From positions 1-64,000 of the forward strand of contig NZ_JBGCVY010000046.1 in NCBI RefSeq assembly GCF_041088075.1: a DNA stretch of 64,000 nt. Reading direction: 5' to 3'. Source of the stretch: Mucilaginibacter_A sp041088075 (GTDB lineage Bacteria; Bacteroidota; Bacteroidia; Sphingobacteriales; Sphingobacteriaceae). The number at the start of each line of letters is the position of its first letter. Position 1 is the first letter of the stretch. This document shows positions 25,496 to 33,871 of this stretch, one piece after another. The notes beneath the pieces are model-generated. The model was given only the letters and a program-made list of their open reading frames with translations. It had not been told where the DNA came from and made no database searches. The position numbers and the translations under genes are program-made.

Positions 25496-26752
25496 CTACT
25501 TCAACCTCGACAGTGCCGCTTCAATCCTTGGCAGCATTTGTTCGATTTCCTCAACGGTACTTGCACCAAGCGAGGCACGAAACCAATTGGTTTTATCATC
25601 AGTACCAAAAGCGGAAAACGGGACAAAAGCTACCTGTGCTTCTTTTATTAGGTAAAAATTGATGTCGGTTGAGGTTTCTAAAAGTTTGCCTTCGGGTGTG
25701 GTTTTTCCGGCATAATCTACTTTCAACGTTAAGTAAATGGCGCCCATCGGTTCAATGGCATCCACCGCAAAGCCTTTTTCTTTTAGTCGAATAAAACCCT
25801 GGTACAAGGTATCTAAACTTTTCTGAATTTTTTGTTTGAAAGCCGTTAAGTAAGTGGCAACGGCTTCATCTTCCTGCAAAAATTGCGACATGGCAACCTG
25901 CTCCGGCTTTGGCGACCACGCGCCCATGTGCCCAATAATGGCTTTCATATAATTGATGATTGGAGCCGGACCAAATCCCCAGCCCACGCGAACACCGGTT
26001 GCTGCAAAACATTTGGAACTGCCATCCACAAAAAGCACGTAATCGCGCAATTCAGGACGTAAAGAAACCGGGTTAAAATGTTCGTGCGCACCAAAAGTTA
26101 TCTGCGAATAAATTTGATCGTACAAAATATACAGCGGCTTTTCGCTTTTGCTGCGGCTTTGGTTTTCTTCGATCACCAAATCGCAAATCGCTTCCAAATC
26201 TTCCTTTAAAAACATCGTTCCGGTCGGATTTAAGGGAGAACAAAGCGAAAGCAGCGCCGCGCCTTTTAGATGCGGACGTAAATCTGCCGCGGTTGGCATA
26301 AAGTTGTTTTCGGGTTGTGTTGGCACGATCACGGCTTCAGCGCGCAACAAATCGCAATAATGGTTATTGTTCCAGGACGGCGACGGGAAAACCACTTTTT
26401 CGCCTTCGTTTACCAACGCCAAATAAATGGCATAAATCAGCGGACGCGAACCGCCGGAAATGATGATTTCTTGTGTTGAATATTCCAACTCAAAACTTGC
26501 TTTTAAAAATGACGAAACACTTTCGCGCAGTTCTAAAACGCCGTCGGCCGGCGGATAATTAGTTTGATGCGCTTCGTAAGCCTTGATAATTAATTGTTGT
26601 AATTTCTCCGGGATCGGAAAAATAGAAGAATCAAAATCGCCGATGGTAAGGTTGGCAATCTGCTCGCCTTTCTTTTTCAGTTCGTTGATTTCGCCGGCAA
26701 TTTTAATAATCTCAGAACCGTGAAGGTTGTGCGCAAGGTTGGAAGCGTGCAT
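25496..26752 (-). CDS. PLP-dependent class I/II aminotransferase
   Basis: A 418-residue fold-type I aminotransferase. The PLP Lys lies in VDGSSKCFAATGVRVGWGFG; the N-terminal region has NLTIGDFDSSIFPIP, and SLCSPLNPTGTMF and YILYDQIYSQITFG supply the Asn and Asp that contact the cofactor. It resembles the aspartate/aromatic aminotransferase group; the amino-acid substrate cannot be told. The coding sequence near 25636 contains a motif-like stretch encoding YLIKEA. Confidence 0.88.
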   Translation of the reverse strand: MHASNLAHNLHGSEIIKIAGEINELKKKGEQIANLTIGDFDSSIFPIPEKLQQLIIKAYEAHQTNYPPADGVLELRESVSSFLKASFELEYSTQEIIISGGSRPLIYAIYLALVNEGEKVVFPSPSWNNNHYCDLLRAEAVIVPTQPENNFMPTAADLRPHLKGAALLSLCSPLNPTGTMFLKEDLEAICDLVIEENQSRSKSEKPLYILYDQIYSQITFGAHEHFNPVSLRPELRDYVLFVDGSSKCFAATGVRVGWGFGPAPIINYMKAIIGHMGAWSPKPEQVAMSQFLQEDEAVATYLTAFKQKIQKSLDTLYQGFIRLKEKGFAVDAIEPMGAIYLTLKVDYAGKTTPEGKLLETSTDINFYLIKEAQVAFVPFSAFGTDDKTNWFRASLGASTVEEIEQMLPRIEAALSRLK

Positions 26753-26802
26753 GTTCGTGTTGTTTTAGCGGCGGCAAAGATAGGAGTTTGAATTTTAGGT
26801 GG

Positions 26803-26814
26803 TAAAAGAAGTAT
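26803..26814 (+). repeat. Dispersed motif copy
   Basis: AATTTTAGGTGG followed by TAAAAGAAGTAT, between the divergent aminotransferase and higB genes. Confidence 0.75.
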
Positions 26815-26865
26815 TGCTGTTTAAAACATCTAATTTACTACAAAAGCTCTGATATATTTTATCTT

Positions 26866-26896
26866 ACAAATAGTTGGGTTTTTGCCAACTATTTGT
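26866..26896. promoter_or_regulatory. 12-bp inverted repeat, probable HigA operator
   Basis: ACAAATAGTTGG (26866-26877), seven-base spacer, CCAACTATTTGT (26885-26896): a perfect inverted repeat abutting a -7-like box TATCTTTA (26896-26903). HTH antitoxins of HigBA modules bind such palindromes to repress their own promoter, so this is the likely autoregulatory operator. Confidence 0.75.
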
Positions 26897-26960
26897 ATCT
26901 TTACAAAAAACATTCTCAAAATGAAAAAGATCAAAAAATTTAAAACAAGCATTTCACTTC

Positions 26961-27254
26961 ATGAGAATTATTTATTTAAAACGAGTACAAGATTTCTCTC
27001 GTAAACACGCTGATTCAGGTAAAAGCTTAGCCGTTTGGAGAACGATAACAGAAAAAGCTATTTGGAAACAAAGTATAGATATTCTACAAAGTTTCCCTAC
27101 AGCTAAAATCATTAAAGGTGATCGGGCAAGGTTTAAGATAGTTGGAAATAAATATCGCTTAATTGTCGAGGTAGATTATCTCGATGAAACAGTAGAAATA
27201 AGATTTATAGGAACTCATGACGAATATGATGAGATTGATGCTGAAACGATCTAA
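26961..27254 (+). CDS. higB: HigB-family toxin
   Basis: A 97-residue HigB/RelE-superfamily mRNA interferase, predicted to cut mRNA on the ribosome. Family features are the central DFSRKHADSGKSLAVWR, TAKIIKGDRARFKIVGNKYRL and the C-terminal VEIRFIGTHDEYDEID. The toxin precedes the antitoxin, the normal HigBA order. The gene is AT-rich relative to its neighbours. Confidence 0.92.
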   Translation: MRIIYLKRVQDFSRKHADSGKSLAVWRTITEKAIWKQSIDILQSFPTAKIIKGDRARFKIVGNKYRLIVEVDYLDETVEIRFIGTHDEYDEIDAETI

Positions 27255-27290
27255 TCATATTTGCGTCCTATGTTAAGGAGATAAAATAAG

Positions 27291-27689
27291 ATGAATACTA
27301 AGCCACAATGGTTTTTAATAGAATCTGAGCAGGATTACAAAATAGCAACTGCCAGATATGAAGAAATTAAACGTGCTCCTAAAGGTTCTGATGACCACAA
27401 AGAAAAACTTTTGTTAGTGCACCTTATTTCTGAATATGAAAAAGAACAATGGGATTTACCAGAAGTAGATCCTGTAGAAATGATTAAAATCAGGATGGAA
27501 GATTTTGGCTATAAATCTGCCGACTTGGCAAAAGAATACGGAGATAAAGGAACTGTAAGTAAAGTTTTGAATTATAAACAAGCACTTTCAATTACGATGA
27601 TTCGTAAATTTAGCGAGTTGTTGCATATCCCGGCTGAAGCATTGATAAAAGAATATAAATTAATAAAACCCGGACAGCGTGCAGCTTAA
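27291..27689 (+). CDS. higA: HigA-family HTH antitoxin
   Basis: A 132-residue antitoxin with an N-terminal HigB-binding part (ATARYEEIKRAPKGSDDHK) and a C-terminal XRE-type helix-turn-helix (YKSADLAKEYGDKGTVSKVL ... LSITMIRKFSELLHIPAEAL). It neutralises HigB and is expected to repress the module at the inverted repeat upstream of higB. It starts 36 bp after higB. Confidence 0.9.
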   Translation: MNTKPQWFLIESEQDYKIATARYEEIKRAPKGSDDHKEKLLLVHLISEYEKEQWDLPEVDPVEMIKIRMEDFGYKSADLAKEYGDKGTVSKVLNYKQALSITMIRKFSELLHIPAEALIKEYKLIKPGQRAA

Positions 27690-27713
27690 CTAACTGGTTA
27701 CCAATTTTATGCC

Positions 27714-27727
27714 GATAAAAGAAGCAT
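27714..27727 (+). repeat. Dispersed motif copy after higA
   Basis: CCAATTTTATGCC then GATAAAAGAAGCAT and TG: a long-form copy between two adjacent toxin-antitoxin-like modules. Confidence 0.8.
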
Positions 27728-27760
27728 TGCTGTTTAATCAATTTCATTTTCTGTTGTTGA

Positions 27761-28078
27761 TTGCTTAGATTTGGTAAGCGTTATCAAACCAAATTGGGCA
27801 AATTATTAATTTTATCCAGGTACATCTTTTTAATTTATGCTACTGATATTTACGAGTCCCGGAAACATATCCATGTGGCTTATAATTACAAAGGGCCGAT
27901 CAGATCGTGTAAGTTTTGGTTAGAACCGGATATCAAATTAGATGAAAATAAAAAAGGTGGTTTTACAACGAAAGAGTTGTTAGAAATTAAGAACTTGATT
28001 GTTGAACATCAGAACCTGTTACTTAAACAATTAGCGTTATTTTACAACCACCAACAAATAAAAATAATTAAAAAATGA
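27761..28078 (+). CDS. DUF4160 family protein
   Basis: Up to 105 residues from a TTG start; the true start may be a few codons later. The family pattern is clear: SRYIFLIYATDIYESRKHIH, then KFWLEPDIKLDENKKGGF and TTKELLEIKNLIVEHQN. DUF4160 proteins are usually encoded just before a DUF2442 protein, as here, and the pair is considered a putative toxin-antitoxin module; activity is not established from sequence. Its stop overlaps the next start as ATGA. Confidence 0.8.
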   Translation: MLRFGKRYQTKLGKLLILSRYIFLIYATDIYESRKHIHVAYNYKGPIRSCKFWLEPDIKLDENKKGGFTTKELLEIKNLIVEHQNLLLKQLALFYNHQQIKIIKK

Positions 28079-28365
28079 ATCTTACAGAACAGGCACTTGG
28101 CATAACAAACGTTAGTTTTAAGGATGAGAACACAATAATTCTTGAACTTTCCAATAAACGTTTCATTTCAATTCCTTTGGACGACTTTCCGGAGATTACT
28201 GTACTTTCAAATGAAGAAAAAGAAGATTTCCAAATTATTGATGACGAATATTTATCATTTGTGGAAATGGATGAAATTTATTCTTTAAAAGAGCTGATCG
28301 GTTTACAAATCCGGCTTAAACAATCTCCCGCAACTTCAGAAACGCATACTTCTTTTATCGCCTAA
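28075..28365 (+). CDS. DUF2442 family protein with motif-derived C-terminus
   Basis: A 96-residue protein with the DUF2442 pattern (ITNVSFKDENTIILELSNKR ... ISIPLDDFPEI). DUF2442 proteins pair with DUF4160 proteins. The last residues, HTSFIA, and the TAA stop at 28363-28365 are encoded by a dispersed motif copy (core 28346-28357), so motif gain probably reset the C-terminus. Confidence 0.82.
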   Translation: MNLTEQALGITNVSFKDENTIILELSNKRFISIPLDDFPEITVLSNEEKEDFQIIDDEYLSFVEMDEIYSLKELIGLQIRLKQSPATSETHTSFIA

Positions 28366-28425
28366 AAACTGTTTGCTTTTGGTTTTAAATTTTATTTAAA
28401 TGGATGCCCATACCAGTTTTTAGGT

Positions 28426-28439
28426 GATAAAAGAAGTAT
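28426..28439 (+). repeat. Dispersed motif copy, long form
   Basis: CCAGTTTTTAGGT followed by GATAAAAGAAGTATTG. With the copy at 28346 it forms an inverted pair about 70 bp apart between DUF2442 and the next gene. Confidence 0.8.
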
Positions 28440-28509
28440 TGTATTTTTTCTAATCTGAATCTAAACAGGCTCTTATGTCTTTACAGAGATAAAATATAGG
28501 TTTTGATAT

Positions 28510-28818
28510 ATGAAAGATGATATTTCTCCTGTCAACCGATACAAACAACTATTAAACGAAATACTGCCGGCATCATTTACAAAACCCGTCCGATATAATC
28601 ATTGCTTTAATAGGATAGTTTTGGATTGGCTTTTTCAAGATGTTTGGTATCACCATCTTAATCGTTCAAAAACAGCTATCAGCCAGTTAGATACAATTCA
28701 GTTACAACAGATGGTTGAGCGGATGGAACAATGGCTGTTAGATCCGGATTTGCTTTTTGAAGATAATCAGAGGTCTTTAACTTTGCGAAAAGATAAAAGT
28801 ACAATGCAAAAGTATTAA
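28510..28818 (+). CDS. Hypothetical protein
   Basis: A 102-residue basic/aromatic-rich protein that I do not recognise. It reads like a small helical domain: VNRYKQLLNEILPASFTKPV, then NHCFNRIVLDWLFQDVWYHH and a QLQQMVERMEQWLLDPDLLF segment. It starts at an ATG after the motif pair and lies at the end of the accessory stretch 26.8-28.8 kb. A regulatory role is possible but not supported. Confidence 0.6.
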   Translation: MKDDISPVNRYKQLLNEILPASFTKPVRYNHCFNRIVLDWLFQDVWYHHLNRSKTAISQLDTIQLQQMVERMEQWLLDPDLLFEDNQRSLTLRKDKSTMQKY

Positions 28819-28892
28819 CATAAGGTTTTTAAACTTCAATTTGTTTAACGGTTCCAAATCTTGTTTCACAGCTCGAAAGCTTAATATCTCCT

Positions 28893-29032
28893 ATGCTTCT
28901 TTTATCGCCCTAAAACAAGCGGTTGATTTTACTTCCATATCAATGTAACAATTAAGTGCCAAAATTATAGGCATAAAAGAAGCACTGCAATTTTTATGAA
29001 CTAAATTTAAATAAGTTTGAATACTTCTTTTA
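28893..29032. repeat. Three motif copies upstream of rplM
   Basis: The 324-bp gap before rplM has no gene. Cores start at 28893 (minus), 28974 (plus, final base C instead of T) and 29021 (minus, with TCACCTAAAAATT). The last is 26 bp before the rplM -33 element, so any protein binding the motif could affect this ribosomal operon. Confidence 0.75.
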
Positions 29033-29057
29033 TCACCTAAAAATTCTCTTCCAACGC

Positions 29058-29087
29058 TTTGTAATAAAACATTTTCCAGTATCTTTG
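29058..29087 (+). promoter_or_regulatory. Promoter of the rplM operon
   Basis: TTTG at 29058-29061 and TATCTTTG at 29080-29087, separated by 18 bp, give the best -33/-7 pair of the Bacteroidota type in the window. The rplM start is 55 bp downstream. Confidence 0.75.
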
Positions 29088-29142
29088 CAGTCCCGAAAAT
29101 TACGGGGAAAAGTAAAAGTTTAATTAATTTAATACAAAGCAA

Positions 29143-29586
29143 GTGAATACGTTAAGTTACAAAACTGTCTCTGCCAATAAAAAAACCGTCAGCAAAGAGT
29201 GGGTTGTTGTTGATGCGCAAGGCGAGATTTTGGGGCGCTTGTCTTCTAAGATCGCGATGATCATCAGGGGAAAACACAAGCCAGGATTCACCCCAAACGT
29301 AGACTGCGGTGATAACGTTATTGTTATCAATGCAGACAAGGTAAAACTGACCGGAAACAAATTCAGCGAAAAAGAATATGTTTCTTACACCGGTTACCCG
29401 GGCGGCCAGAAATTCATTTCTCCTAAGGAGTTAATGGCAAAACATCCAACACGCGTGGTAGAAAAAGCCGTGCGCGGGATGTTACCTAAAACACGTTTGG
29501 GCAAAGCCTTATTTGGCAACCTGCATGTTTATGCAGGCGCCGAGCATCCGCACGAAGCACAAACCCCTAAAGCCATTACACTTTAA
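29143..29586 (+). CDS. rplM: 50S ribosomal protein L13
   Basis: Large-subunit assembly protein, 147 residues from a GTG start. Conserved segments are WVVVDAQGEILGRLSSKIA, GDNVIVINADKVKLTGNK and VVEKAVRGMLPKTRLGKAL, then LHVYAGAEHPHEAQ. First gene of rplM-rpsI-rpsB-tsf. Confidence 0.97.
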   Translation: MNTLSYKTVSANKKTVSKEWVVVDAQGEILGRLSSKIAMIIRGKHKPGFTPNVDCGDNVIVINADKVKLTGNKFSEKEYVSYTGYPGGQKFISPKELMAKHPTRVVEKAVRGMLPKTRLGKALFGNLHVYAGAEHPHEAQTPKAITL

Positions 29587-29604
29587 TTTTTAAAGGAGAA
29601 AAAA

Positions 29605-29991
29605 ATGTCAGTTACCAACACATCCGGCAGAAGAAAAACTGCAGTTGCCCGCATTTATTTGCAGGAAGGCAACGGTGCCATTACCGTTAATGGCAAAGAT
29701 TACAAGGAGTATTTCCCAACATTACCGTTGCAGTACATTGTTACCCAATCGTTAGAAGTTTCTGGTTCGGCCGGAAAGTTTGACGTGAAAGTTAACGTAG
29801 CAGGCGGTGGCGTAAACGGACAGGCCGGTGCCGTACGTTTGGCCATTGCCAAAGCAATTGTTGAATTAGATGGCGAAAAGAAAGCTGCTTTAAGCGCAAA
29901 AGGTTTGATGACGCGCGACCCTCGTATGGTGGAGCGTAAAAAACCGGGCCGTAAAAAAGCACGCCGTAAATTCCAATTCAGTAAACGTTAA
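29605..29991 (+). CDS. rpsI: 30S ribosomal protein S9
   Basis: Small-subunit protein of 128 residues with GRRKTAVARIYL at the N-terminus, GGGVNGQAGAVRLAIAKA, and the conserved basic tail ending KKPGRKKARRKFQFSKR, which reaches toward P-site tRNA. It follows rplM by 18 bp with an AAAGGAG stretch upstream. Confidence 0.97.
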   Translation: MSVTNTSGRRKTAVARIYLQEGNGAITVNGKDYKEYFPTLPLQYIVTQSLEVSGSAGKFDVKVNVAGGGVNGQAGAVRLAIAKAIVELDGEKKAALSAKGLMTRDPRMVERKKPGRKKARRKFQFSKR

Positions 29992-30012
29992 TTTTTTAGG
30001 AGGAAACAAACC

Positions 30013-30876
30013 ATGGCAAGAACAACATATCAGGAATTACTGGATTCAGGTGTACACTTTGGTCACCTTACCCGCAAATGGGACCCGAAAATGGCGCAAT
30101 ATATTTTTATGGAGCGCAACGGTATCCACATTATTGATTTAAATAAAACATTAAGCAAGGTTGATGAAGCTGCGGCTGCCATCAAACAAATCGTAAAATC
30201 AGGCCGTAAAGTATTATTCGTTGCTACCAAAAAGCAAGGAAAAGATTTAGTAGCCGATTTTGCAAAATCTGTAAACATGCCTTTCGTTACCGAGCGTTGG
30301 CTGGGCGGTATGTTAACCAACTTTGCAACCGTACGTAAGTCAATCAAAAAGATGTCTAACATTGATAAGATGACGAAAGACGGCACGTACAGCATCCTTT
30401 CAAAAAAAGAAAGGTTGATGATTCAGCGTGAGCGTATCAAATTAGAATCACTTTTGGGTGGTATTGCTGATTTGAACCGTTTGCCGGCTGCTTTATTTTT
30501 GGTGGATGTAAAGAAAGAGCATATTGCTGTTTCTGAGGCTTTAAAACTAAGCATCCCAACGTTTGCGATGGTAGATACCAACTCTGATCCTTCAAACATT
30601 GATTTTCCGATCCCGGCAAACGATGATGCAACTAAATCTATTGCTTTAATCTGCGGCATCATGACCAAAGCGATTGAAGAAGGTTTGGAAGAGCGCAAAC
30701 GCGATAAAGAAGACGAAGCTGAAAAAGAAGCTGCTGCCGCAAAAGCAAAAGCCGATCAGCCTCAGCCAGATGCTGCAGTTGCTGAAGGAACTCGTCGTAG
30801 AAGAAATGCTGCCGAAACCGAAGCACCTGCAACTGCTGTGGATACAACCGCAACAGAAGGACACGGGGCTGCTTAA
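30013..30876 (+). CDS. rpsB: 30S ribosomal protein S2
   Basis: A 287-residue S2. The core is recognisable by LLDSGVHFGHLTRKWDPKMA, FVTERWLGGMLTNF and the C-terminal core segment FAMVDTNSDPSNIDFPIPAN. The last 60 or so residues are an Ala/Glu/Lys-rich low-complexity tail. An AGGAGG sits 9 bp before the ATG, unusual for this genome. Confidence 0.97.
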   Translation: MARTTYQELLDSGVHFGHLTRKWDPKMAQYIFMERNGIHIIDLNKTLSKVDEAAAAIKQIVKSGRKVLFVATKKQGKDLVADFAKSVNMPFVTERWLGGMLTNFATVRKSIKKMSNIDKMTKDGTYSILSKKERLMIQRERIKLESLLGGIADLNRLPAALFLVDVKKEHIAVSEALKLSIPTFAMVDTNSDPSNIDFPIPANDDATKSIALICGIMTKAIEEGLEERKRDKEDEAEKEAAAAKAKADQPQPDAAVAEGTRRRRNAAETEAPATAVDTTATEGHGAA

Positions 30877-31034
30877 TTTATCCTTGAAAAGGAAATGATC
30901 AAATAAACAATGGTGGATTGTAAATTATAAGTCGGCTAACAAGTACTTTTAATTTGCAATCCATTATTAATATTAACCAATTTGTTGCGCTTAGCCTGGC
31001 AACAGGAAACCGGCAACAGACAACTATAAAGAAA

Positions 31035-31886
31035 ATGTCAACAGTACAAATTTCTGCGTCAGATGTAAACAAATTACGCCAGCAAACCGGTGCCGGTATG
31101 ATGGATTGTAAAAAAGCACTGACTGAAACCAATGGTGATTTTGAAGCAGCGATCGATTTTTTAAGAAAAAAAGGTGCTAAAGTTGCTGCAAGCCGTCAGG
31201 ACCGCGAATCAAACGAAGGTGTGATTATCGCACGTACCAATAACGATAACACACGTGGCGTTTTGATCGAAGTAAATTGCGAAACCGATTTCGTGGCCAA
31301 AAATGCTGCTTTTATCGCTTTTGCAAATGATATTGCCAACCGTGCAGTAGATGAAAGGCCAACCAGCATTGACGAATTAACTGCTTTAGGCGTTGACGTG
31401 GACAACGACCGTTTAACCATCGCCGATGCCATTTTAGACCAAACCGGTAAAATTGGCGAGCGCATCAGCATTTCAAAATACGAAGTTTTGGAAGGTGCGC
31501 GCGTGGTACCTTATATCCACGGAAATTACCGTCTGGGCGTTTTGGTTGCTTTAAACCATGTTGCCGAAGGTGTTGATGAAGCCGGAAAAGACGTGGCCAT
31601 GCAAATTGCAGCCATGAACCCAGTTGCGATTGATAAAGGTGATGTGGATGCTTCAACGATTCAACGCGAGTTGGAAATTGCAAAAGAGCAAATTCGTGCC
31701 GAAGGAAAACCGGAAGAAATGGTAGAGAAAATCTCTCAAGGAAAACTAAACAAGTTTTACAAAGACTCCACTTTGTTAAACCAGGAGTTTGTAAAAGATT
31801 CTTCCAAAACTGTTTCGCAGTTTTTAAACACTGTGGATAAAGGGCTAACGGTAACTGCTTTTAAAAGAGTTGCTTTAGGCTCGTAA
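31035..31886 (+). CDS. tsf: Elongation factor Ts
   Basis: Guanine-nucleotide exchange factor for EF-Tu. The ATG at 31035 (MSTVQISASDVNKLR) is chosen because the ISASDVNKLRQQTGAGMMDC start is typical; the open frame extends 27 codons upstream without homology. The protein has 283 residues and the TDFVAKN motif (CETDFVAKNAAF). Last gene of the ribosomal operon, followed by a strong terminator. Confidence 0.96.
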   Translation: MSTVQISASDVNKLRQQTGAGMMDCKKALTETNGDFEAAIDFLRKKGAKVAASRQDRESNEGVIIARTNNDNTRGVLIEVNCETDFVAKNAAFIAFANDIANRAVDERPTSIDELTALGVDVDNDRLTIADAILDQTGKIGERISISKYEVLEGARVVPYIHGNYRLGVLVALNHVAEGVDEAGKDVAMQIAAMNPVAIDKGDVDASTIQRELEIAKEQIRAEGKPEEMVEKISQGKLNKFYKDSTLLNQEFVKDSSKTVSQFLNTVDKGLTVTAFKRVALGS

Positions 31887-31894
31887 AATATTTC

Positions 31895-31925
31895 AAATCC
31901 CCGCCAGCCAGCGGGGATTTTTTTT
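31895..31925 (+). terminator. tsf intrinsic terminator
   Basis: AAATCCCCGC (31895-31904), six-base loop, GCGGGGATTT (31911-31920) and a T run: a textbook terminator. Confidence 0.92.
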
Positions 31926-31948
31926 GTGCTTTTTTTATCGGTTAAAAA

Positions 31949-33079
31949 ATGATCTCCGCTTTTTATAACTTGAAACTGGTAACTAACGGAACAATTTCCG
32001 AAGGCAAAGTAGTTTTGGTTGAAAATGGTTTTGTTCTGGATGTGATCGGCCAAGACCAATTTTATGCCGATAAAAACAGTATTGATCTTCAAGGCGCTTA
32101 CCTTGCCCCCGGTTTAATTGACTTGCAAATTTATGGCAGCGGCGGAAAGTTGTTCGGTGGAAACCCAAGCACGGCTGCTTTACACCAAATGGAAACCGAT
32201 TTGCTGCAGCAAGGCACAACCGGTTTTTTCGCAACCATCGCCACCAACACAACCGCAATTGTGGAACAGGGAATTGCAGCCGCAAAAACATACCGTAAAA
32301 ACAGCATCGGCAATTTTTTGGGTTTGCATTTGGAAGGGCCGTTCCTCAACCCAAAACGAAAAGGCGCGCACCCGGAAGAACTGATCCGAAAAGCATCGGT
32401 AACCGAATTAAAACATTGGTTTGAACTCGCCGAAGGTGAAATAAAAATGATGACGATTGCGCCGGAATTGCAGGACGACGACGTGTTGGATTTTCTCGCG
32501 CAGCAAAACATCATCCTTTCGGCTGGGCACAGCAATGCTTCTTTTAGCCAGGCAAACTGTTTTTTAAAATCTCCCGTAAAAGCAGTTACGCATTTATACA
32601 ATGCCATGCCACAAATGCACCACCGCGAACCTGGGTTTATCCCCGCTATTTTTGAGCAAAAACCTTACACCAGTATTGTTCCTGATGGGATTCATGTTGA
32701 TTTCCCGATGATCCGTTTGGCCAAAAGGGAACTGGGCGAAAAACTTTTCCTCATCACCGATGCCGTTACCGAAACGAATGAAGGCATTTATCAGCATCAA
32801 TTCAACCAGAACCATTACGTGATGCCGGATGGAACGCTTTCCGGTTCGGCATTAACGATGTTAAAAGGCGTACAAAACTGTGTTAAATATGCCGATATTG
32901 CTTTGGCTGAAGCGGTAAATATGGCTTCGCTTTATCCGGCAAAACTGTTAAATGACGAAACAAAAGGCCAGGTTAAAAAAGGCTGCCGTGCGGATTTCAT
33001 CATATTTAATGCTGATCTCGAACACGTGCATACTGTTTTTAACGGGCAAATTTTAGCAAATCCTCAACCTAAACCCTAA
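31949..33079 (+). CDS. nagA: N-acetylglucosamine-6-phosphate deacetylase
   Basis: Removes acetate from GlcNAc-6-P in amino-sugar recycling. The 376-residue amidohydrolase-superfamily protein has APGLIDLQIYG, the metal/catalytic segment HLEGPFLNPKRKGAH, ILSAGHSNAS with a metal His, and LITDAVTETN with the catalytic Asp. A degraded motif-like stretch (31926-31948) runs up to its ATG. Two motif copies lie in the coding region (32071, encoding ADKNSID; 32535, encoding NASFS). pyrH follows after 10 bp. Confidence 0.94.
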   Translation: MISAFYNLKLVTNGTISEGKVVLVENGFVLDVIGQDQFYADKNSIDLQGAYLAPGLIDLQIYGSGGKLFGGNPSTAALHQMETDLLQQGTTGFFATIATNTTAIVEQGIAAAKTYRKNSIGNFLGLHLEGPFLNPKRKGAHPEELIRKASVTELKHWFELAEGEIKMMTIAPELQDDDVLDFLAQQNIILSAGHSNASFSQANCFLKSPVKAVTHLYNAMPQMHHREPGFIPAIFEQKPYTSIVPDGIHVDFPMIRLAKRELGEKLFLITDAVTETNEGIYQHQFNQNHYVMPDGTLSGSALTMLKGVQNCVKYADIALAEAVNMASLYPAKLLNDETKGQVKKGCRADFIIFNADLEHVHTVFNGQILANPQPKP

Positions 33080-33089
33080 TTGATTATTT

Positions 33090-33794
33090 ATGAAATACAA
33101 AAGAATCCTTTTGAAACTAAGCGGCGAATCCTTGATGGGCGACCGCCAGTACGGCATTGATAACAAACGTGTTTTACAGTATGCAGAGGATATAAAAAGT
33201 GTGTTTCATTCGGGCATTGAAATAGCGGTTGTGGTGGGCGGAGGAAATATTTTCCGTGGATTAAGCGCCGAAAAATCGGGCATGGAACGCGCACAAGCTG
33301 ATTATATGGGCATGTTGGCCACCGTGATCAATTGTATGGCGCTGCAAAGTGCGCTGGAAGGGATTGGGATTGAAACCCGTTTACAATCGGCCATCAAAAT
33401 GGAACAGATTTGCGAACCTTACATCCGCCGCCGCGCGATGACGCATCTGGAAACTGGCCGCGTGGTTATTTTTGGTGCCGGAACCGGAAACCCTTATTTT
33501 ACAACGGATACGGCTGCTTCTTTAAGAGCGATTGAAATTAAAGCAGATGTGGTTTTAAAAGGAACCCGTGTTGACGGTATTTATTCTGCCGATCCGGAAA
33601 AAGACCCAAATGCGGTTCGTTACGATGAAATTTCTTTTCAGGAAGTTTACGATAAAGGTTTAAACGTGATGGACATGACGGCAATTACGTTGTGCCAGGA
33701 AAACAAGCTGCCCATCATTGTTTTTGATATGAACAAAGCAGGCAACTTCCGAAAAATTGCCGAAGGCGAAGCGATCGGGACTTTGGTACACTAA
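33090..33794 (+). CDS. pyrH: Uridylate kinase
   Basis: Phosphorylates UMP to UDP in pyrimidine synthesis. The 234-residue protein has RILLKLSGESLMG, VVVGGGNIFRG, ATVINCMALQSALE, and the C-terminal FDMNKAGNFRKIAEGEAIGT. pyrH and frr are the usual neighbours. Confidence 0.97.
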   Translation: MKYKRILLKLSGESLMGDRQYGIDNKRVLQYAEDIKSVFHSGIEIAVVVGGGNIFRGLSAEKSGMERAQADYMGMLATVINCMALQSALEGIGIETRLQSAIKMEQICEPYIRRRAMTHLETGRVVIFGAGTGNPYFTTDTAASLRAIEIKADVVLKGTRVDGIYSADPEKDPNAVRYDEISFQEVYDKGLNVMDMTAITLCQENKLPIIVFDMNKAGNFRKIAEGEAIGTLVH

Positions 33795-33805
33795 TTTTAG
33801 GGGTA

Positions 33806-33817
33806 TAAAAACAGCAT
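33806..33817 (+). repeat. Dispersed motif copy between pyrH and frr
   Basis: AATTTTAGGGGTA followed by TAAAAACAGCATCGGC. It lies 28 bp upstream of the frr -7 box. Confidence 0.75.
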
Positions 33818-33845
33818 CGGCATTCCTATTTCGGAACAGGATTTT

Positions 33846-33853
33846 TATTTTTG
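33846..33853 (+). promoter_or_regulatory. -7 promoter box of frr
   Basis: TATTTTTG, matching TAnnTTTG, 18 bp before the frr ATG; frr therefore may have its own promoter besides readthrough from pyrH. Confidence 0.55.
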
Positions 33854-33871
33854 CAAAAACTAAATTAAACA

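Noticed and set aside
30954..31034. Upstream extension of tsf
   Set aside because: The extension has no EF-Ts homology; the ATG at 31035 gives the normal start.
31304..31318. GCTGCTTTTATCGC in tsf as a motif copy
   Set aside because: It lacks the CTTCTTTTA core and encodes an ordinary NAAFIAF segment of EF-Ts.
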